From Exiguobacterium flavidum (GTDB lineage: Bacteria > Bacillota > Bacilli > Exiguobacteriales > Exiguobacteriaceae), in the NCBI RefSeq assembly GCF_003344535.1, contig NZ_QPKS01000016.1:1-43006 (forward strand): a stretch of DNA of 43,006 bases. The letters are read 5' to 3'. The notes beneath the pieces are model-generated. The model was not told the DNA's origin, made no database searches, and saw nothing but the letters and a program-made list of their open reading frames with translations. The translations under genes and the position numbers were made by a program. Below, one piece after another: positions 40,020 through 43,006 of the stretch (positions are counted from its first letter, which is position 1; each line of letters begins with the position of its first letter).

Positions 40020-41432
40020 TCAAAGCTGTCCTTCCTTCAACACGCAAATCATATCCTCAACAAGGCGTTCGCCTCCCTGAATATGGGCGTGTACATTTAG
40101 ATAGTAACGAATATGTTCCACATGCTCAGCCAAAATCCTCTCTCCTTTAAAAAGAAGTGGTATTCCAGGAGGATAAGGAATCAATGTCTCGAGCGTAACG
40201 CATCCAACGCTGTCTTCAAGCAAGACCCATGTTCCCTCAGCGTCCATCATGCTGTCGAAAGGGTACTCCAGTTCGGATACCTTCATTTTACCCTTAATTG
40301 GAGGTTCTATACATACGTTCGCTTGATTCTCTTTCAGAGAATCACAAGCCAGGCGAACCCGTCCCATGTACTGGATGAAAGTCTCGTCGTCCAGATAGGC
40401 AAGTGGCAACAGGCAGACGACATGGTCATGCAGCGCGAATTCCGCATCGATTCCGTTACGCGACAGTGCCTCAAGCAAGGCCGCTCCGGACGCGGCCTTG
40501 TAGCGCAACGTAAAACGCGTCCAGTCATGATAAATGAAGATTTCTAAGCCCTCTATCTGCCGAAGTTCCTCATGAAAACGTTCATGGCTCCTACGTATCT
40601 CCGTCCAGTCACTCTCCGTTAGAGATGCCAGGTAACTTCGTGCGTAATCAAGCGAGGCTAGGAGCAGATAAGATGGGCTCGAGCTCTGGAACGACTGTAA
40701 TGCATGTTTCAGCCGTCTTGTTTGCCCCTCTGTGAAGCGGTCATGCATCCATGCAGCCATCGTCAGGGCAGGAAGCGTCTTATGCGCAGACTGGACGACA
40801 GCCGTCGCACCGAGTTCAAAGGCAGAACGCTGGCCGAAATTCGCATTGAAATGCGCTCCATGTGCCTCATCGACCAGAAGCGGGATGCCTTGTTCATTCG
40901 TAACCTCAACAATCTCTTCGATTTTTGCAGCCTCTCCGTAGTAGGTCGGCGACGTCAGGAAAACAGCAACCCCTCCCGGGAAGCGTTCCATCGCTTCTGT
41001 AAGCGTTTCACGTGAAACATGTCGACCGATCGCCAAATCCGTCCCAAGCTCAGGCTGCAGGAAGACAGGCTCTAGCCCTAGCCATTCCATAGCGTTGAAT
41101 ACGGATTTATGTGAATTGCGCTGCACATAGATCCGGTCTCCCCGGTTCGCAACTGCTGCGAGCATCCCCCAGTTCCCGACAGTAGATCCATTGACAAGAA
41201 AATGACTGTGAGGTGCTCCGTATAGTTCTTCGAGGAGGCCGATAGACTCTGCAATGATTCCCTCCGGATGATGGAGGTCGTCGAGTCCCGGTAATTCTGT
41301 TTGATCCCACTCGAGTTGCAGAATGTCCTTCGGAAACAAATCACTACTTTTATGTCCGGGAACGTGCCAAGAAACTGCTTCTCTTTTCTGATGTGAGATC
41401 AGTCCTTCGATGATTGGAACTCGATTGGACAT
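40020..41432 (-). CDS. yaaO: Orn/Lys/Arg decarboxylase-family protein (YaaO)
   Basis: A 470-aa fold type I PLP enzyme. The N-terminal half has WHVPGHKSSDLFP near residue 22, NGSTVGNWGMLAA near 81, DEAHGAHF near 188 (Asp and His for the cofactor) and SAHKTLPALTMAAW with the PLP Lys218. The C-terminal part (GERILAEH) matches the family C-domain. Members decarboxylate arginine, lysine or ornithine; the exact substrate cannot be read from the sequence. TAGGAGG precedes the ATG. It begins the unit yaaO-tmk-darA-holB-ricT-yabA and lies just after the rRNA operon, as in Bacillus. Confidence 0.92.
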   Translation of the reverse strand: MSNRVPIIEGLISHQKREAVSWHVPGHKSSDLFPKDILQLEWDQTELPGLDDLHHPEGIIAESIGLLEELYGAPHSHFLVNGSTVGNWGMLAAVANRGDRIYVQRNSHKSVFNAMEWLGLEPVFLQPELGTDLAIGRHVSRETLTEAMERFPGGVAVFLTSPTYYGEAAKIEEIVEVTNEQGIPLLVDEAHGAHFNANFGQRSAFELGATAVVQSAHKTLPALTMAAWMHDRFTEGQTRRLKHALQSFQSSSPSYLLLASLDYARSYLASLTESDWTEIRRSHERFHEELRQIEGLEIFIYHDWTRFTLRYKAASGAALLEALSRNGIDAEFALHDHVVCLLPLAYLDDETFIQYMGRVRLACDSLKENQANVCIEPPIKGKMKVSELEYPFDSMMDAEGTWVLLEDSVGCVTLETLIPYPPGIPLLFKGERILAEHVEHIRYYLNVHAHIQGGERLVEDMICVLKEGQL

Positions 41433-41464
41433 GTTTCATTCCTCCTAAATTGAATGTATAATGC

Positions 41465-41499
41465 AAAAAAGGTTGATCCGCAGCTTACGCGAATCAACC
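41465..41499 (-). terminator. rRNA operon terminator
   Basis: An 11-bp stem (GGTTGATTCGC with GCGGATCAACC, one wobble) with a 7-nt loop, followed by TTTTTT on the minus strand, 12 nt past the 5S gene. It ends the rRNA operon. Confidence 0.85.
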
Positions 41500-41510
41500 T
41501 TTTTGTTCTT

Positions 41511-41626
<116 letters not shown>

Positions 41627-41679
41627 CGATCGGGCTCGCGCCCTCAAAACTGAAGCCATCAACAAACATCGATTAGATC
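41627..41679 (-). other. 23S-5S spacer
   Basis: About 53 nt between the two rRNAs. It contains TTCAGTTTTGAGGG, nearly complementary to the TTTGAAAACTGAA of the rRNA leader at the left edge; such sequences pair in rRNA processing stems. No tRNA is present. Confidence 0.6.

Positions 41680-43006
<1,327 letters not shown>

Overview
The window is a housekeeping stretch of a low-GC Gram-positive (Bacillales) chromosome. Gene order, read right to left on the minus strand, follows the origin-proximal region of Bacillus subtilis closely: rRNA operon, yaaO, tmk, darA, holB, ricT, yabA, trmN, yazA, rsmI, (abrB), metG, tatD, yabE, rnmV, rsmA, veg, ispE, purR, spoVG, glmU, prs, pth, mfd, yabM, mazG, rqcP, divIC, yabR, tRNA-Met, tRNA-Glu, tilS, hpt, ftsH, coaX, hslO, a yacD-like remnant, cysK, the pab/fol operon, dusB, lysS, next rRNA operon. 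Sporulation genes that sit between these in Bacillus (sspF, yabG, fin, spoVT, yabP, yabQ, spoIIE) are absent. The moderate GC content and the absence of sporulation genes suggest a non-sporulating relative such as Exiguobacterium; that genus call is an inference.

Layout. Bases 1-193 hold two tandem promoters and the leader of an rRNA operon running out of the left edge. Bases 321-7438 hold lysS and the compact folate operon (pabB-pabA-pabC-folP-folB-folK-dusB). Bases 7512-14619 hold cysK, a small membrane protein, hslO, coaX, ftsH, hpt and tilS. Two tRNAs follow at 14722-14880. Bases 15033-23471 hold yabR, divIC, rqcP, mazG, a flippase, mfd and pth; 23533-30138 hold prs, glmU, spoVG, purR, ispE, veg, rsmA and rnmV; 30211-34298 hold yabE, tatD and metG. 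abrB (34640-34936) is the only protein gene on the plus strand. Bases 34992-41432 hold rsmI, yazA, trmN, yabA, ricT, holB, darA, tmk and yaaO. The right edge holds a 5S rRNA and the 3' part of a 23S rRNA from a second rRNA operon.

The genes serve folate and aromatic metabolism, cysteine synthesis, CoA, nucleotide and PRPP supply (prs, hpt, tmk, purR), isoprenoid and cell-wall precursors (ispE, glmU), translation and RNA maturation (lysS, metG, tilS, rsmA, rsmI, rnmV, trmN, dusB, pth, rqcP), DNA repair and replication (mfd, holB, yabA), and protein quality control (ftsH, hslO). Many neighbours overlap by 1-23 nt, and transcription units are separated by strong hairpin terminators that often run straight into the next promoter.

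I see no mobile element, CRISPR array, toxin-antitoxin pair or defence system, and no convincing wholly new system. The best leads are an RG-rich insertion in YabR, a truncated PrsA-like protein, the terminator/promoter overlaps, the purR control region, and the wholesale loss of sporulation genes from their usual slots. Start sites were refined from family alignments recalled from memory and from visible ribosome-binding sites; no database search was run.
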